Positions 52,632 through 61,202 are shown, counted from the stretch's first letter. The stretch: DNA of 64,000 nt from Streptomyces sp. WMMB303 (GCF_029351045.1 NZ_JARKIN010000001.1:2610001-2674000), one strand, 5' to 3'. Notes: generated by a model from the letters alone, not told the origin. Program-made: numbers and translations.

Positions 52632-54154
52632 CCCGCTGCCTCGCTGCTCGTACGCCCCGCGGCCGGACGCCGCGCCGCCTGGTCACCCCCGTCGCCCGCG
52701 TCGCTCCCGTCCAGCAGATGGGCCGCGCGGCGTGCCGTCTCCCGGGCCCGGTGGCCGGTGGAGAGGATACCGAGCGCGAGCACGGCCAGCCCGCAGACGG
52801 AGACGATCCACCAGGCGGTCCGTTCGGTCTCCTGGAACCCGGCGGCCTGCTGGAGGCCGCCACCCGCGCCGAAGCCGCCCGCGGCCATGACCGCGCCGAT
52901 GACGGCCACTCCCAGGGAGGAGCCGACCTGCCGGCTGGTCGAGGCGACCGCGGCGGCGACACCCGCCTGCGCTCGGGGCATGCCCGAGACGGCGGTGTTG
53001 GTGATCGGCGCGTTGACGAGGCCGAAGCCGATGCCGAAGAGCACGTAGCCGGTGAAGAGCACCCCCAGCGGCAGGTCGGCCGAGACCGTGCAGGCCAGCA
53101 GTATCCCCGCGGCGGTCATCCCGGCGCCCGCCGCCACCAGCGGCAGCCGCGGGCCGCGGGAGCCCACCAGGCGGCCGGAGAGCGGCGCGCAGACCAGCGT
53201 CATCAGCGCCATCGGCAGCATGCACAGTCCGGCCCGCAGCGCGCTCAGCTGCCGGACCTCCTGGAGGTAGAGCGACGTGACGAAGAGGAAGCCGCCCAGC
53301 GCCGCGAACGCGCACACCGCTGTCGCGACCGCACCCGTGAACGGCAGGCTGCGGAAGAAGCGCGGGTCGACGAGGGGTTCGGCGCGGCGCGATTCGTAGG
53401 CCACCAGCCCGGCCAGCGCGCCGAGCGCGGCGGCCAGGCAACCGAGTACCAGCGGCGAGCCGAAGCCGTGCTGCGGGCTCTCGATGATGCCGTAGGTGAG
53501 GGTGCCGAGCAGGACGATCACCAGGAGCTGGCCCACCGGGTCGGCCCTGCGGGCCCGGGGCGCGCGGGACTCGGGGATGTACCGGGTCGTCAGCAGCCAG
53601 GCGGCCAGGCCGACCGGCACGTTCACCCAGAAGATCGCCTGCCAGCCGCTGACGTCGACGAGCAGCCCGCCGAGCAGGGGGCCGGCCGCCATGCTGATAC
53701 CGACGACCCCGCCCCACACGCCGATCGCGCGGGCCCGCTCGCGGGGTTCGGTGAAGGTGTTGGTGATGATCGACATCGCGACGGGGTTGAGCATCGAGCC
53801 GCCCACCGCTTGCAGGGCGCGGGCCGCCACCAGCCAGCCGAGCCCCGGTGCCAGGCTGCACAGCAGCGAGCCCAGGACGAACAGCAGCAGCCCCCAGCGG
53901 AAGATCCGCCGGCGCCCCAGCCGGTCCGCCGTCGAGCCGGACAGCATCAGCAGCGCGGCCAGGACGAGGGTGTAGGCGTCGACCACCCATTGCAGGCCGG
54001 ACACCGAGGCGCCCAGGTCCGCGCGGATGTCGGGCAGCGCCACGTTGAGCGCCGTCGTGTCGAGGCTGACGATCAGCAGCGACATGCAGCAGATCGCCAG
54101 CACGAGCTGCCGGCGGCGCGGCGGGAGTTCGGCGTCGGACACAGCAGCCCCCAT
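52628..54154 (-). CDS. MFS drug-efflux transporter, DHA2 (EmrB/QacA) type
   Basis: A 508-residue, ~14-helix proton antiporter. Motifs: LDTTALNVALPDIRADLGAS (motif D1 type), MLSGSTADRLGRRRIFRWG (motif A), the motif C region AIGVWGGVVGISMAAGPLLGGLLVD, and PVLFG-type loops. It lies directly upstream of MarR with an ATGA overlap. The start is ATG 54154, immediately after a palindromic operator. There is no ribosome site there, so GTG 54142 (MSDAELPPRRR) is a realistic alternative. It probably exports a toxic compound, possibly the product of the neighbouring biosynthetic operon, though that link is only positional. Confidence 0.92.
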   Translation of the reverse strand: MGAAVSDAELPPRRRQLVLAICCMSLLIVSLDTTALNVALPDIRADLGASVSGLQWVVDAYTLVLAALLMLSGSTADRLGRRRIFRWGLLLFVLGSLLCSLAPGLGWLVAARALQAVGGSMLNPVAMSIITNTFTEPRERARAIGVWGGVVGISMAAGPLLGGLLVDVSGWQAIFWVNVPVGLAAWLLTTRYIPESRAPRARRADPVGQLLVIVLLGTLTYGIIESPQHGFGSPLVLGCLAAALGALAGLVAYESRRAEPLVDPRFFRSLPFTGAVATAVCAFAALGGFLFVTSLYLQEVRQLSALRAGLCMLPMALMTLVCAPLSGRLVGSRGPRLPLVAAGAGMTAAGILLACTVSADLPLGVLFTGYVLFGIGFGLVNAPITNTAVSGMPRAQAGVAAAVASTSRQVGSSLGVAVIGAVMAAGGFGAGGGLQQAAGFQETERTAWWIVSVCGLAVLALGILSTGHRARETARRAAHLLDGSDAGDGGDQAARRPAAGRTSSEAAG

Positions 54155-54472
54155 CGCTTATACGAATACAACAGTTGTGACTGTATAATCACCTCCTGGC
54201 CGCTGACGAACCCGACCGCCTCCGGGTGTGGGCTGCCGACGCTTCCGACAGGTCACGCCGCGGAGCCGCCGGCCCGCGACCGCCTCGCCGCCCCTCCCGC
54301 CGGTGATCCACCGCGAGCGGCCCTAGGGACGATCCCCGTCACGTCCCGACCCGGCCCCGGCACGGGGGCAGGGCGCCGTCAGGGAGCACATCCTCCGCGA
54401 CGGCGATCCGGGGTCCGGCCCCCGGCGGAAGGATCCTCCACGTACCGGATCCCTTCCCCTGCGGAGTGCATC
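54155..54472. promoter_or_regulatory. divergent spacer with MarR-type operator and serine-hydrolase leader
   Basis: A 318-bp spacer. At 54158-54188 a 31-bp interrupted palindrome is centred on 54173: outer arms TTATAC (54158-54163) and GTATAA (54183-54188), inner arms ACAAC (54168-54172) and GTTGT (54174-54178). It ends 3 bp from the MFS ATG and contains a plus-strand TATAAT (54184-54189). Near the serine-hydrolase gene there is an imperfect inverted repeat, GGAAGGATCC (54427-54436) and GGATCCCTTCC (54447-54457). The rest shows no gene. Confidence 0.7.
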
Positions 54473-55675
54473 GTGCCCATACGTCTGCGGAACACCCTCC
54501 TGGCGGCGCTCGTGGTCGCCGGACTCACCGGCCCCGCGGCGGCGCCCGCCCTCGCCCAACAGCCCGGCGTGACGGCGGAGGTGACGCGGCAGCAGGACGA
54601 CGGCCCCGACACCGCCGCGTTGGACAAGGCGCTGCGGGGACTGCCGGACGAGACGACCACCGCGGCCCTCGCCCGCGTCGGCGGGAAGGGGGACTGGCAC
54701 GGCAGTTCCGGCGTGCGGGACCTGCGCAGCGGCCGGAAGGCCCTGGAGCACGCCCGGTTCCGGGCCGGGTCCACCACCAAGGTGGTGACCGCGGCGCTGG
54801 TGCTGAAGCTCGCCTCGCAGGGCCGCATCGACCTCGACGGTACGGTGCAGCACTACCTGCCCGGGCTGCTGACCGACGCGTTCGAGCCCATCACCGTGCG
54901 GCAGTTGCTCACCTTCACCAGCGGGCTCAAGCCGGGCGACGGCCTCGGCCCGGTTTCGGGGGAAGGGTACGAGAACCGCTTCAAGACCCTCACTCCCGAG
55001 CAGGTGGTCGCCTCGTCGGTCGCCAAGGGGCCCTACCGGGGAGAGGGCGAGGGGCCCGGCAGGAAGCAGCGGTACGCCAACATCGACTACACCGTTCTGG
55101 GGCTCCTCGTCGAGAAGGTCACCCACGACTCCTACGCGCACCAGGCGTGGCTGCACGTGCTGCGTCCGGCCGGGATGCGGCACACGTCCTTCCCGCGCGG
55201 CGCCGACCCGCGGATCCACGGCGCGCACAACCGCGGATACCAGCGCCTCGACGACGGCCGCCTGGTGGACGCCACCGAGTGGAACATGTCCGACCGCTGG
55301 GCGGCCGGTGACATGATCTCCACCACGGCCGATCTGGAACGCCTCCTGTTCGCCCTCTTCCGCGGCGAGATCGTGCCCCAGCCGCTGCTTGAGCGGGAGA
55401 TGTTCACCGTGCCGGACATCGACGGCGCCACCATGAGCGCCGGACTCCAGCGGTACGACGCGGGCGACGGCCTGGTCCTGTGGGGCAAGAGCGGAGCCCG
55501 CCCCGGCTACAACACGCTGCTGGTCGGCACCCGTGATCTGTCCCGGACCCTCGTCTACAGCCTCAACTCGACCGATGCCAAGGGGCCGACCATGAACCCG
55601 GTCGGGGAGCGGCTGCTCGCTGCCGCGTTCGGCCCCTCAGCGGTTCCCCCGTCGGAGGCGCGCCGGTCGCGCTGA
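54473..55675 (+). CDS. secreted serine hydrolase (beta-lactamase / D-alanyl-D-alanine carboxypeptidase family)
   Basis: 400 residues with a signal peptide (LLAALVVAGLTGPAAAPALA, cleavage after residue ~28) and a serine beta-lactamase-like fold. The nucleophile motif is S100-T-T-K103 (FRAGSTTKVVTAALVLKL), the second motif is YANIDYTVLG (Tyr-x-Asn), and the third is GKSGARPGYN in place of KTG/HxG. Relatives include streptomycete DD-carboxypeptidases and esterases; true beta-lactamase activity is not implied. GTG 54473 has GGAG 6 nt upstream. The last 39 bp overlap the end of the convergent SDR gene, an unusually tight arrangement. Confidence 0.9.
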   Translation: MPIRLRNTLLAALVVAGLTGPAAAPALAQQPGVTAEVTRQQDDGPDTAALDKALRGLPDETTTAALARVGGKGDWHGSSGVRDLRSGRKALEHARFRAGSTTKVVTAALVLKLASQGRIDLDGTVQHYLPGLLTDAFEPITVRQLLTFTSGLKPGDGLGPVSGEGYENRFKTLTPEQVVASSVAKGPYRGEGEGPGRKQRYANIDYTVLGLLVEKVTHDSYAHQAWLHVLRPAGMRHTSFPRGADPRIHGAHNRGYQRLDDGRLVDATEWNMSDRWAAGDMISTTADLERLLFALFRGEIVPQPLLEREMFTVPDIDGATMSAGLQRYDAGDGLVLWGKSGARPGYNTLLVGTRDLSRTLVYSLNSTDAKGPTMNPVGERLLAAAFGPSAVPPSEARRSR

Positions 55676-56608
55676 GGGCCGGCGCTCCACCACCGACGCC
55701 ACCGCGCCGGCGTAGTCGGCCAGGGTGCGCGGAGCCCGCCAGCCCTGGCGGCGGGCCCGGGTGACGTCGAGCACGACGCTGTGCGCGAGCTGGTCGACGG
55801 CGTACCGGGTCAGCGGCGGCTCGGTCCGCGGGCGCAGCCGCCAGAGCTGCTCCGCGGCAGCCCCCGCCGCCCGGGCGAGCGGCACCGGGAGGTGTTCGAC
55901 CCGGGCGTGCACCCCGTGCGCCGCCAGTACCGTGCGCACTGCCTCGTCCCGGCGATAGGGCACGGGGTCGGCGATGTTGTAGGCACCGGGCGGCCATCCG
56001 CCGTCCGCCGCGGCCAGGCACGCGTCGGCGAGGTTCTCCACCGCGGTCAGACTGAGCCGCACGTCGCGCCCCGGGAGCAGCAGCAGTCCGCGCCGCACCC
56101 GGCCCAGCAGCCGCGGCACCAGGTGCGGGTCGCCGACGCCGTAGACCGCGCGGGGTCGCAGCACCACGGCTCCGGCGGCCATCGCCAGGGCCTCGCCCTC
56201 CGCTTTGGTCCGGCCGTAGGCGTTCAGTTGCGCGCCGATCGGGTGCTCCTCCCGGATCCGGGCCCGTCCGGGGCCCGGCGCGTACACGCTGGCGCTGCTG
56301 ACCCACACCACCGGCCGCCCCGCCGCCGCCTCCAGCAGCCGGGCCGTTCCGGTGACGTTCACGGCCCGCATCGCCGCCTCGGCCGCCGAGCCGGCGGCCG
56401 GATCCCCCACCGCCGCCGCGCAGTGCACCACCACGTCGGCCCCGCCCAGGTCCGGCACCTCGTCCGAGGCGGCGTCCCAGCGCAGGTGACGGCCGACCGG
56501 GCCGGGCCGCCGCCCCACACACCGCACTTCGGCCCCCCGTACGGCGGCGGCCCGTGCGACGTAGGAGCCGCAGAAGCCGCTCGCGCCGGTGACGGCGATC
56601 GTGGTCAT
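55637..56608 (-). CDS. NAD(P)-dependent extended SDR, OleD-like (operon gene 5)
   Basis: 323 residues. The Rossmann motif is VTGASGFCGSYVARAAA, with DVVVHCAAAVG, NVTGTARLLEAA, VVWVSSASVYA, and the catalytic Y131-K135 pair (YGRTK). The later LRPRAVYGVGDPHLVPRLLGR and NLADACLAAADGG stretches resemble the 3-beta-HSD/OleD group, which reduces 2-alkyl-3-ketoacids in the olefin/beta-lactone pathway, more than sugar epimerases. ATG 56608 overlaps the P450 stop (ATGA). It is the last gene of a five-gene operon, and its 3' end overlaps the serine hydrolase on the other strand. The specific substrate is inferred, not shown. Confidence 0.85.
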   Translation of the reverse strand: MTTIAVTGASGFCGSYVARAAAVRGAEVRCVGRRPGPVGRHLRWDAASDEVPDLGGADVVVHCAAAVGDPAAGSAAEAAMRAVNVTGTARLLEAAAGRPVVWVSSASVYAPGPGRARIREEHPIGAQLNAYGRTKAEGEALAMAAGAVVLRPRAVYGVGDPHLVPRLLGRVRRGLLLLPGRDVRLSLTAVENLADACLAAADGGWPPGAYNIADPVPYRRDEAVRTVLAAHGVHARVEHLPVPLARAAGAAAEQLWRLRPRTEPPLTRYAVDQLAHSVVLDVTRARRQGWRAPRTLADYAGAVASVVERRPSARPARLRRGNR

Positions 56609-57840
56609 GGCGCCTCCCCGTTGTGGTGGGTGCTTCGCTCCTCGTCCCGGTGCCTGCCCCGCGGTGCCGGTGGCGCGGGGCCCGGCCGGACGGTGAGCGT
56701 GCGCCAGGCGGGCAGGACCGCGCGGCGGTCGGCGCGGGCGCGGACGACGACGGGCCGGTGCGGGGCGAGCTCGGCCAGCAGGTCGGCGAGCTGGGTCCGC
56801 GCGAGCCGGGCTCCGGGGCAGGTGTGCGGCCCCGCGCCGAAGACGAGCCGGGCGACGGCGGCGGGTACCGGTGCGGGGCAGCGGGGCGCGTCCCGGTGGG
56901 CGCCGACCGCGTGCCGCGCGACCAGCACCAGCCGGTCGCCGCGCCGCACCGGGCAGCCGCCCAGCGTTCCGGGGGCGGCTGCCCGGCGGGGCAGTACCGG
57001 CGAGGGTGCCGTCACCCGCAGCAGTTCATCGACCAGGGTTTCGCGGGCTGCCGGATCGGCGGCCTGCGTCCACAGTCCGGCGTCCGCGCACCAGGCCACG
57101 GCCCGGGGCAGCGCCGCCGCGGTGGTGGCGACCGCGGCGACCGCCACCACGGCCCGCAGCGCCGCCCCGGCACCGGCACCGGCGGCGGTCCCGGCCCGGT
57201 CCCGCAGCAGTTCCTCCAGCCGGGCCGTGGCGCGGGCGGCCGCCCGGGCGGTGCCGGGGCGGCGCGGACCGGGGAGATGGTCGCGGACGGCGGCCGCCGC
57301 GGCGTCGGCCGCGGCCCGCGCGACGGCGGCCGGGTCGGCGGTGGTGCCCAGCAGAGCGCAGACCGTGGCGCCCGCCATCTCCCGGGCCAAGGTGACCGTC
57401 TCCACCTCGCGGCCGTCCGCCAGCGGGGCGAGACGGCGGGCGAGGATCTCCTGCCACACCGGGCGCAGCCGCTCCGTGCCCGCCGTGCCGAGGTCCTCGG
57501 CGAGGGACCGGCGGGAGCCGCGGTGGCCGCTGCCCTCCTGGTCGAACAGGGCGCCCCCGCCGCAGAGTTCGCGGGCGGCGCCGCCCGTGGTCCCGGGTGC
57601 CGTACGATCCAGCGGCAGCCGGGTGAGGGCCTGCCGGTAGGCGTCCGTGCCGTGCACCAGCACGGTGCGGCCGAGCCGGACCACGGGGCCGCGGCGGGTG
57701 GCCGCCAGCAGGGCGAAGAGCACCGGGTGGCCACGGGTGTAGACGCGGCGGTCCCGGCGGCGGGCCGCACGCGCACCGGGCGGCCGGGCCCGCGACGCCG
57801 AAGCCCCCCGCGCCGCGGTCCGCACGCCCTCGCCGCTCAT
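56605..57840 (-). CDS. cytochrome P450 (operon gene 4)
   Basis: A 411-residue soluble P450. The heme-binding loop FGAGPHTCPGARLA has the thiolate C341, and the K-helix ExxR is in DELLRV. The I-helix, which normally reads AG(H/D)(E/D)TT, reads VAAVATTA: the Thr pair is kept but the acidic and Gly positions are replaced. Proton delivery may therefore be altered, or the enzyme may catalyse an unusual reaction. There is a short basic N-terminus and a His-rich tail (STHHNGEAP). ATG 57840 overlaps the ligase stop (ATGA). Redox partners are not encoded here. Likely oxidises the operon's lipid or ketide product. Confidence 0.88.
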   Translation of the reverse strand: MSGEGVRTAARGASASRARPPGARAARRRDRRVYTRGHPVLFALLAATRRGPVVRLGRTVLVHGTDAYRQALTRLPLDRTAPGTTGGAARELCGGGALFDQEGSGHRGSRRSLAEDLGTAGTERLRPVWQEILARRLAPLADGREVETVTLAREMAGATVCALLGTTADPAAVARAAADAAAAAVRDHLPGPRRPGTARAAARATARLEELLRDRAGTAAGAGAGAALRAVVAVAAVATTAAALPRAVAWCADAGLWTQAADPAARETLVDELLRVTAPSPVLPRRAAAPGTLGGCPVRRGDRLVLVARHAVGAHRDAPRCPAPVPAAVARLVFGAGPHTCPGARLARTQLADLLAELAPHRPVVVRARADRRAVLPAWRTLTVRPGPAPPAPRGRHRDEERSTHHNGEAP

Positions 57841-59330
57841 CGGCCCACCGTGGCCCGGCCCGCCGTCTCCCGGCGTCGCCCCGCGGCCAGCAGCGCGGTC
57901 GCGGCGCGGTCGGGCTTGCGGGAGCGGCCGGACAGCGGGATGTCGGCGAGCAGCACCGCGTCCGGGCGGGCCGTGCCCATGCGGCGCAGCGGCCCCTCCA
58001 GCGCTCCGCGCAACCGCCGCCGGTCGGTGCCGGGGCTGGGCTGGACGACGGCGACGAGCTGTTCGTCGCCGTCCGGCGCCGGAACACCGACCAGCAGCGC
58101 GAGGTCGACACCGGGCACGTGCAGCGCGGGCTCGTACAGCCCCGGGTAGATGTTCTCCGCGCGGCGCAGCACCATGTCCTTCATCCGCCCTTCGAGCACG
58201 AGCCGGCCCCGGCCGTCCAGGTGGGCGCGGTCGCCGGTGGCGATCCACGGGTCGGGCTCCTCGCCGAGGCAGCGATGCCGGGCGCCGGGGCCGGTGAGGA
58301 GGAGTTCCCCGCTGTCCGCGGTGCGCGCGGCGACGCCGGGCAGCGGCGCGCCCAGCAGGTCACCGGCTCCCTCGTACGCCGCCTTGGCTTCCTGTTCGAC
58401 GGCTGCGGCGGGGAAGAGTTCGGTCAGCGCGTACACGCCCCACGCCTCGGCGGCACCGGCCTGCTTGACCCGGGTGAGGAGGGCCGCGCTCGCGGGCGCC
58501 GAGCCGGTCCACACGCGTCCGGTGAAGCGGGCACCGGCGGTGAGCGCGGCCCGCAGCCGAGGGGGCGTCAGGTAGCTCGCCTGGGGGCGCAGCCGGTCGA
58601 GTTGCCGGGCCAGGACGCGGGGTGCGCGGGCGGGCAGCGCGACGGGGGCGCCGGCGGTCAGCGCGGGGACCAGGACGAAGAAGGTGCCGCCGAGCACGGG
58701 CCGCCCGGCCGTGGGCCGTACCAGGTCGGCGACCGTCGCCATCCCGGCGGCGAGGGAGGCACGGGAGTGGACGACGGCCCGGGGATGGGAGGTGGTGCCG
58801 GAGGTGAAGACGACGACGGCGTCCCCGTCGTGGTCCGCGCCCCGGGGGGCCGGGTGCGGGCCGCGCCGCAGGGCGGGGGCGCAGCCGGGCAGCCGGGGCC
58901 CGAGCGTCGCCACCGGGCCGCCGAGTCCGGCGAGGTCGGGGAGAGCGAGCCGGGCGCGGCGGGCCAGCGGGCGCGCCCACCCGGCGACGGCCTGCGCCGC
59001 GGCGTCGGCGAGCACCAGGTCGGGCCGGGCCAGGGCGAGCCGGGCGCGCAGCACGTCGGGGCCCGCGCCGGGGTCGAGTACGGCGGCGCGCAGCCCGAGC
59101 CGCCAGCCGGCCAGCAGCACGGCCAGGGCGCGGGGTCCGGGCCGTACGGCGACGCCGAGGGTGGCGCCGGGCCGCAGGCCGCGGTGGTGGAGGGCGGCCG
59201 CGTAGTGGTCCGCCAGGTCGGCGAGGTCGCCGCGGGTGGCCCGGACCCGGGTGCGGCCGGTGGGACCGGCGTCCAGGACGGCGGGCAGGTGCGGGTCGCG
59301 GCGCAGTGCGGCGTGCAGGGTGTCGAGCAT
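57837..59330 (-). CDS. AMP-forming acyl ligase, OleC-like (operon gene 3)
   Basis: 497 residues of the ANL superfamily. Seen in order: the adenylate P-loop VVVFTSGTTSHPRAVVHS, YALTELFPAA (A5), WIATGDRAHLDGRGRLVLEGR (A7/A8), RMKDMVLRRAENIYPG, and the C-terminal catalytic lysine K472 in PLSGRSRKPDR. It could activate a fatty or keto acid as acyl-AMP, or, like OleC, convert a 3-hydroxy acid to a beta-lactone. The neighbours (OleA-like and OleD-like genes) favour the latter reading. Its ATG shares one base with the glycosyltransferase stop (TGATG). The chain is shorter than typical OleC, and no carrier protein is in the operon. Confidence 0.87.
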   Translation of the reverse strand: MLDTLHAALRRDPHLPAVLDAGPTGRTRVRATRGDLADLADHYAAALHHRGLRPGATLGVAVRPGPRALAVLLAGWRLGLRAAVLDPGAGPDVLRARLALARPDLVLADAAAQAVAGWARPLARRARLALPDLAGLGGPVATLGPRLPGCAPALRRGPHPAPRGADHDGDAVVVFTSGTTSHPRAVVHSRASLAAGMATVADLVRPTAGRPVLGGTFFVLVPALTAGAPVALPARAPRVLARQLDRLRPQASYLTPPRLRAALTAGARFTGRVWTGSAPASAALLTRVKQAGAAEAWGVYALTELFPAAAVEQEAKAAYEGAGDLLGAPLPGVAARTADSGELLLTGPGARHRCLGEEPDPWIATGDRAHLDGRGRLVLEGRMKDMVLRRAENIYPGLYEPALHVPGVDLALLVGVPAPDGDEQLVAVVQPSPGTDRRRLRGALEGPLRRMGTARPDAVLLADIPLSGRSRKPDRAATALLAAGRRRETAGRATVGR

Positions 59331-60139
59331 CAGCGGGGGTCCTCTCCGTGTCGGCCCGGCCCCTTGTCGAGGTACCAGCGTGCGGTCGTCAGCAGTCCGT
59401 AGGCGCGCAGCCGCCGGGTGGAGTTGGCCACGACCATGCGGCGCTCCCGGACGACGGCTGCGGTGGTGCGGCGGACCCGGTTGAGGAAGAGCCGGTCGGT
59501 GGGTGAGGGGCGGCGCGGCATGCCGCCGGCGTCCTGGTAGAGCCGGGCGGTGAGGGCCATGTTGTTGCCCGCGTGCATCCGGTAGGGCACCAGGTAGCCG
59601 CGGCTGCGCCGGTGTGCGGGGCGCAGCCGTCCGAAGAGTGCCGCGAGGGCGACCAGGAGCCGGAAGGCGGCGCGGCCCGCCGGTCCGTGCTCGTCCGGGC
59701 GGGCCGTGATGCGGCCGCAGACCAGTCCGGCTCCGGCGTCGAGCGCGGCGCGCGCGGCGGCGGTCCAGCCGGGCTGTGGCAGGCAGTCTGCGTCGGTGCG
59801 GGCGAGGAGCGCGGCGCCGTGCGCGATGGCGTACCGGAAGCCGGTGTCCACGGCACAGCCGACGCCTTTCTGCGGCTCGGTGACGACGTGCACGGGGAAC
59901 GGCGCCCGCCGGGCGAAGTCGCGGGCGAGGCCGGCGGTGCCGTCGGTGGAGGCGTTGTCGACGACCAGGAGGGTGAAGTCCCGGTCGTTCTGGGCGGCGA
60001 GCGCGGCCAGGGTGCCGGGCAGCCGCGCGGCCTCCTGGTGGGCGGGGACGACGACCCACAGGGCTCCGGCGGGCCGGGCCGCTGCCGTGGCCGCCCGGGC
60101 GGACGGTGCGGGGGCCGGGGAGGGGAGGACCGGTGTCAT
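59330..60139 (-). CDS. family 2 glycosyltransferase (operon gene 2)
   Basis: A 269-residue soluble GT-A enzyme. LWVVVPAHQEAARLPGTLAAL and LLVVDNASTDGTAGLARDF bind the nucleotide. LLARTDADCLPQPGW gives the DxD metal site. YRMHAGNNMALTARLYQDAGG and PTDRLFLNRV are acceptor-side motifs. There is no obvious membrane helix, unlike most GT2 enzymes in this window. ATG 60139 overlaps the KAS-III stop (ATGA). In this operon it could glycosylate the hydroxylated product, but GT2 enzymes on small molecules are uncommon, so the acceptor may be lipid. Confidence 0.87.
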   Translation of the reverse strand: MTPVLPSPAPAPSARAATAAARPAGALWVVVPAHQEAARLPGTLAALAAQNDRDFTLLVVDNASTDGTAGLARDFARRAPFPVHVVTEPQKGVGCAVDTGFRYAIAHGAALLARTDADCLPQPGWTAAARAALDAGAGLVCGRITARPDEHGPAGRAAFRLLVALAALFGRLRPAHRRSRGYLVPYRMHAGNNMALTARLYQDAGGMPRRPSPTDRLFLNRVRRTTAAVVRERRMVVANSTRRLRAYGLLTTARWYLDKGPGRHGEDPR

Positions 60140-61173
60140 GCCTTCTCCCAGACCATCGTCATGAGGCTGACGCCGCCGCCGAGGCCGACGAGCAGTACGC
60201 GGTCGCCGGGCTCCAGCCGGTCGTGGATCAGGTCCAGTTGGACCCCCAGGGTGGCGCTGGCGAGGTTGCCGAGTTCGGGCACGGTCACCACCAGGCGGTC
60301 CCGGGGCACCCCGGTCAGCTCCACGAAGCGCTCCAGGTACGGCAGCGTCACCTGGTGGACGAGGATGTGCCGGAAGTCCTGCCACTCCAGTCCGGTGCGG
60401 TGCCGCATCCGGTCCAGCACCGAGGTACCGACCTTCTCGAACACGTCGCGCAGTTCGGCGCCGTCGCCGTGGAACCAGGTGTACTCGTCGCCGCGCGGAT
60501 GGCGGGATCCGCCGCCGGGTATCCCGCCGACGTCCCAGTGTTCGGAGCGGGTCTCGGTGCCGACGTCGAGGATGCCGCCGCCGGGCACGGACTCCAGCAC
60601 CACGGCCGCTCCGGCGTCGCCGAAGGTGTATCCGGCGAACACCTCCCGGAACCGGTCGAGGTCGGCGGGGGCGTGCTGCACGGCGCGGCTGGGCGTCTCC
60701 CCCGTGACGACGAGGGCCCGGCGCGCCCGGCCGGCCAGCAGCATGCCGCGGGCGAGGTCGATCCCGCCGACGAAGCTGTTGCAGGCGTTGGTGACGTCGA
60801 GCGCGTGGGCCCGGGAGCCCAGCGCGTGCTGCACGATGTGCGCGGTGGCGGGTTCGGCCACGTCACGGGTGGCGGAGGCGAACAGGAGCAGGTCGATGTC
60901 CGGCGGGGCGAGTCCGGCCCGGTCCAGCGCCGTCCGGGCGGCGCGGACGGCCAGCGTGGAGGCGTACTCGCCGTCGGCGGCGACGCGGCGGGTCCGGACG
61001 CCGGTGGCCCGCTCGATCATCCGCGGTGGAATCGGCAGGCCGCTGCGCTCGACGACGGTCCGCCGGAGCTGCTCGGAGTCCACGATCCGCTCCGGCAGCG
61101 CCGAACCGACCCCCGTGATACCCACGCCCGTTGCCGCGGCGGGCCGGTCGGCGAAGGTGCTGTGTATCCCCAT
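60136..61173 (-). CDS. 3-oxoacyl-ACP synthase III family protein, OleA-like (operon gene 1)
   Basis: A 345-residue thiolase-fold condensing enzyme. The catalytic triad by pattern is C131 (LDVTNACNSFVGG), H273 (ILVHQVTLPY) and N303 (ELGNLASATLG). An EPATA motif around E107 precedes the cysteine, as I expect for OleA-type enzymes, which use a glutamate base to condense two acyl-CoAs head to head. FabH-type chemistry with malonyl-ACP cannot be ruled out. The start is ATG 61173. First gene of the tight operon KAS-III, GT2, ligase, P450, SDR. The 70-bp spacer upstream holds a hairpin and separates it from hutI on the same strand. Confidence 0.88.
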   Translation of the reverse strand: MGIHSTFADRPAAATGVGITGVGSALPERIVDSEQLRRTVVERSGLPIPPRMIERATGVRTRRVAADGEYASTLAVRAARTALDRAGLAPPDIDLLLFASATRDVAEPATAHIVQHALGSRAHALDVTNACNSFVGGIDLARGMLLAGRARRALVVTGETPSRAVQHAPADLDRFREVFAGYTFGDAGAAVVLESVPGGGILDVGTETRSEHWDVGGIPGGGSRHPRGDEYTWFHGDGAELRDVFEKVGTSVLDRMRHRTGLEWQDFRHILVHQVTLPYLERFVELTGVPRDRLVVTVPELGNLASATLGVQLDLIHDRLEPGDRVLLVGLGGGVSLMTMVWEKA

Positions 61174-61202
61174 GCCCGGGAGGCTAGGAAGCCGGGGCGG
61201 GC

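Noticed and set aside
52718..54472. N-terminal extension of the serine hydrolase across the MFS gene
   Set aside because: The extension is antisense to the exporter gene and lacks protein-like composition. A signal peptide and ribosome site mark GTG 54473 as the start.
57837..60059. 740-residue ligase with an extra N-terminal domain
   Set aside because: The extra part is the glycosyltransferase gene read in the wrong frame. The ligase starts at ATG 59330, overlapping the glycosyltransferase stop.
56605..61173. Carotenoid, siderophore or standard polyketide cluster
   Set aside because: There is no phytoene enzyme, NRPS, modular PKS or carrier-protein gene near the operon. The condensing enzyme, ligase and SDR fit an Ole-like route better.
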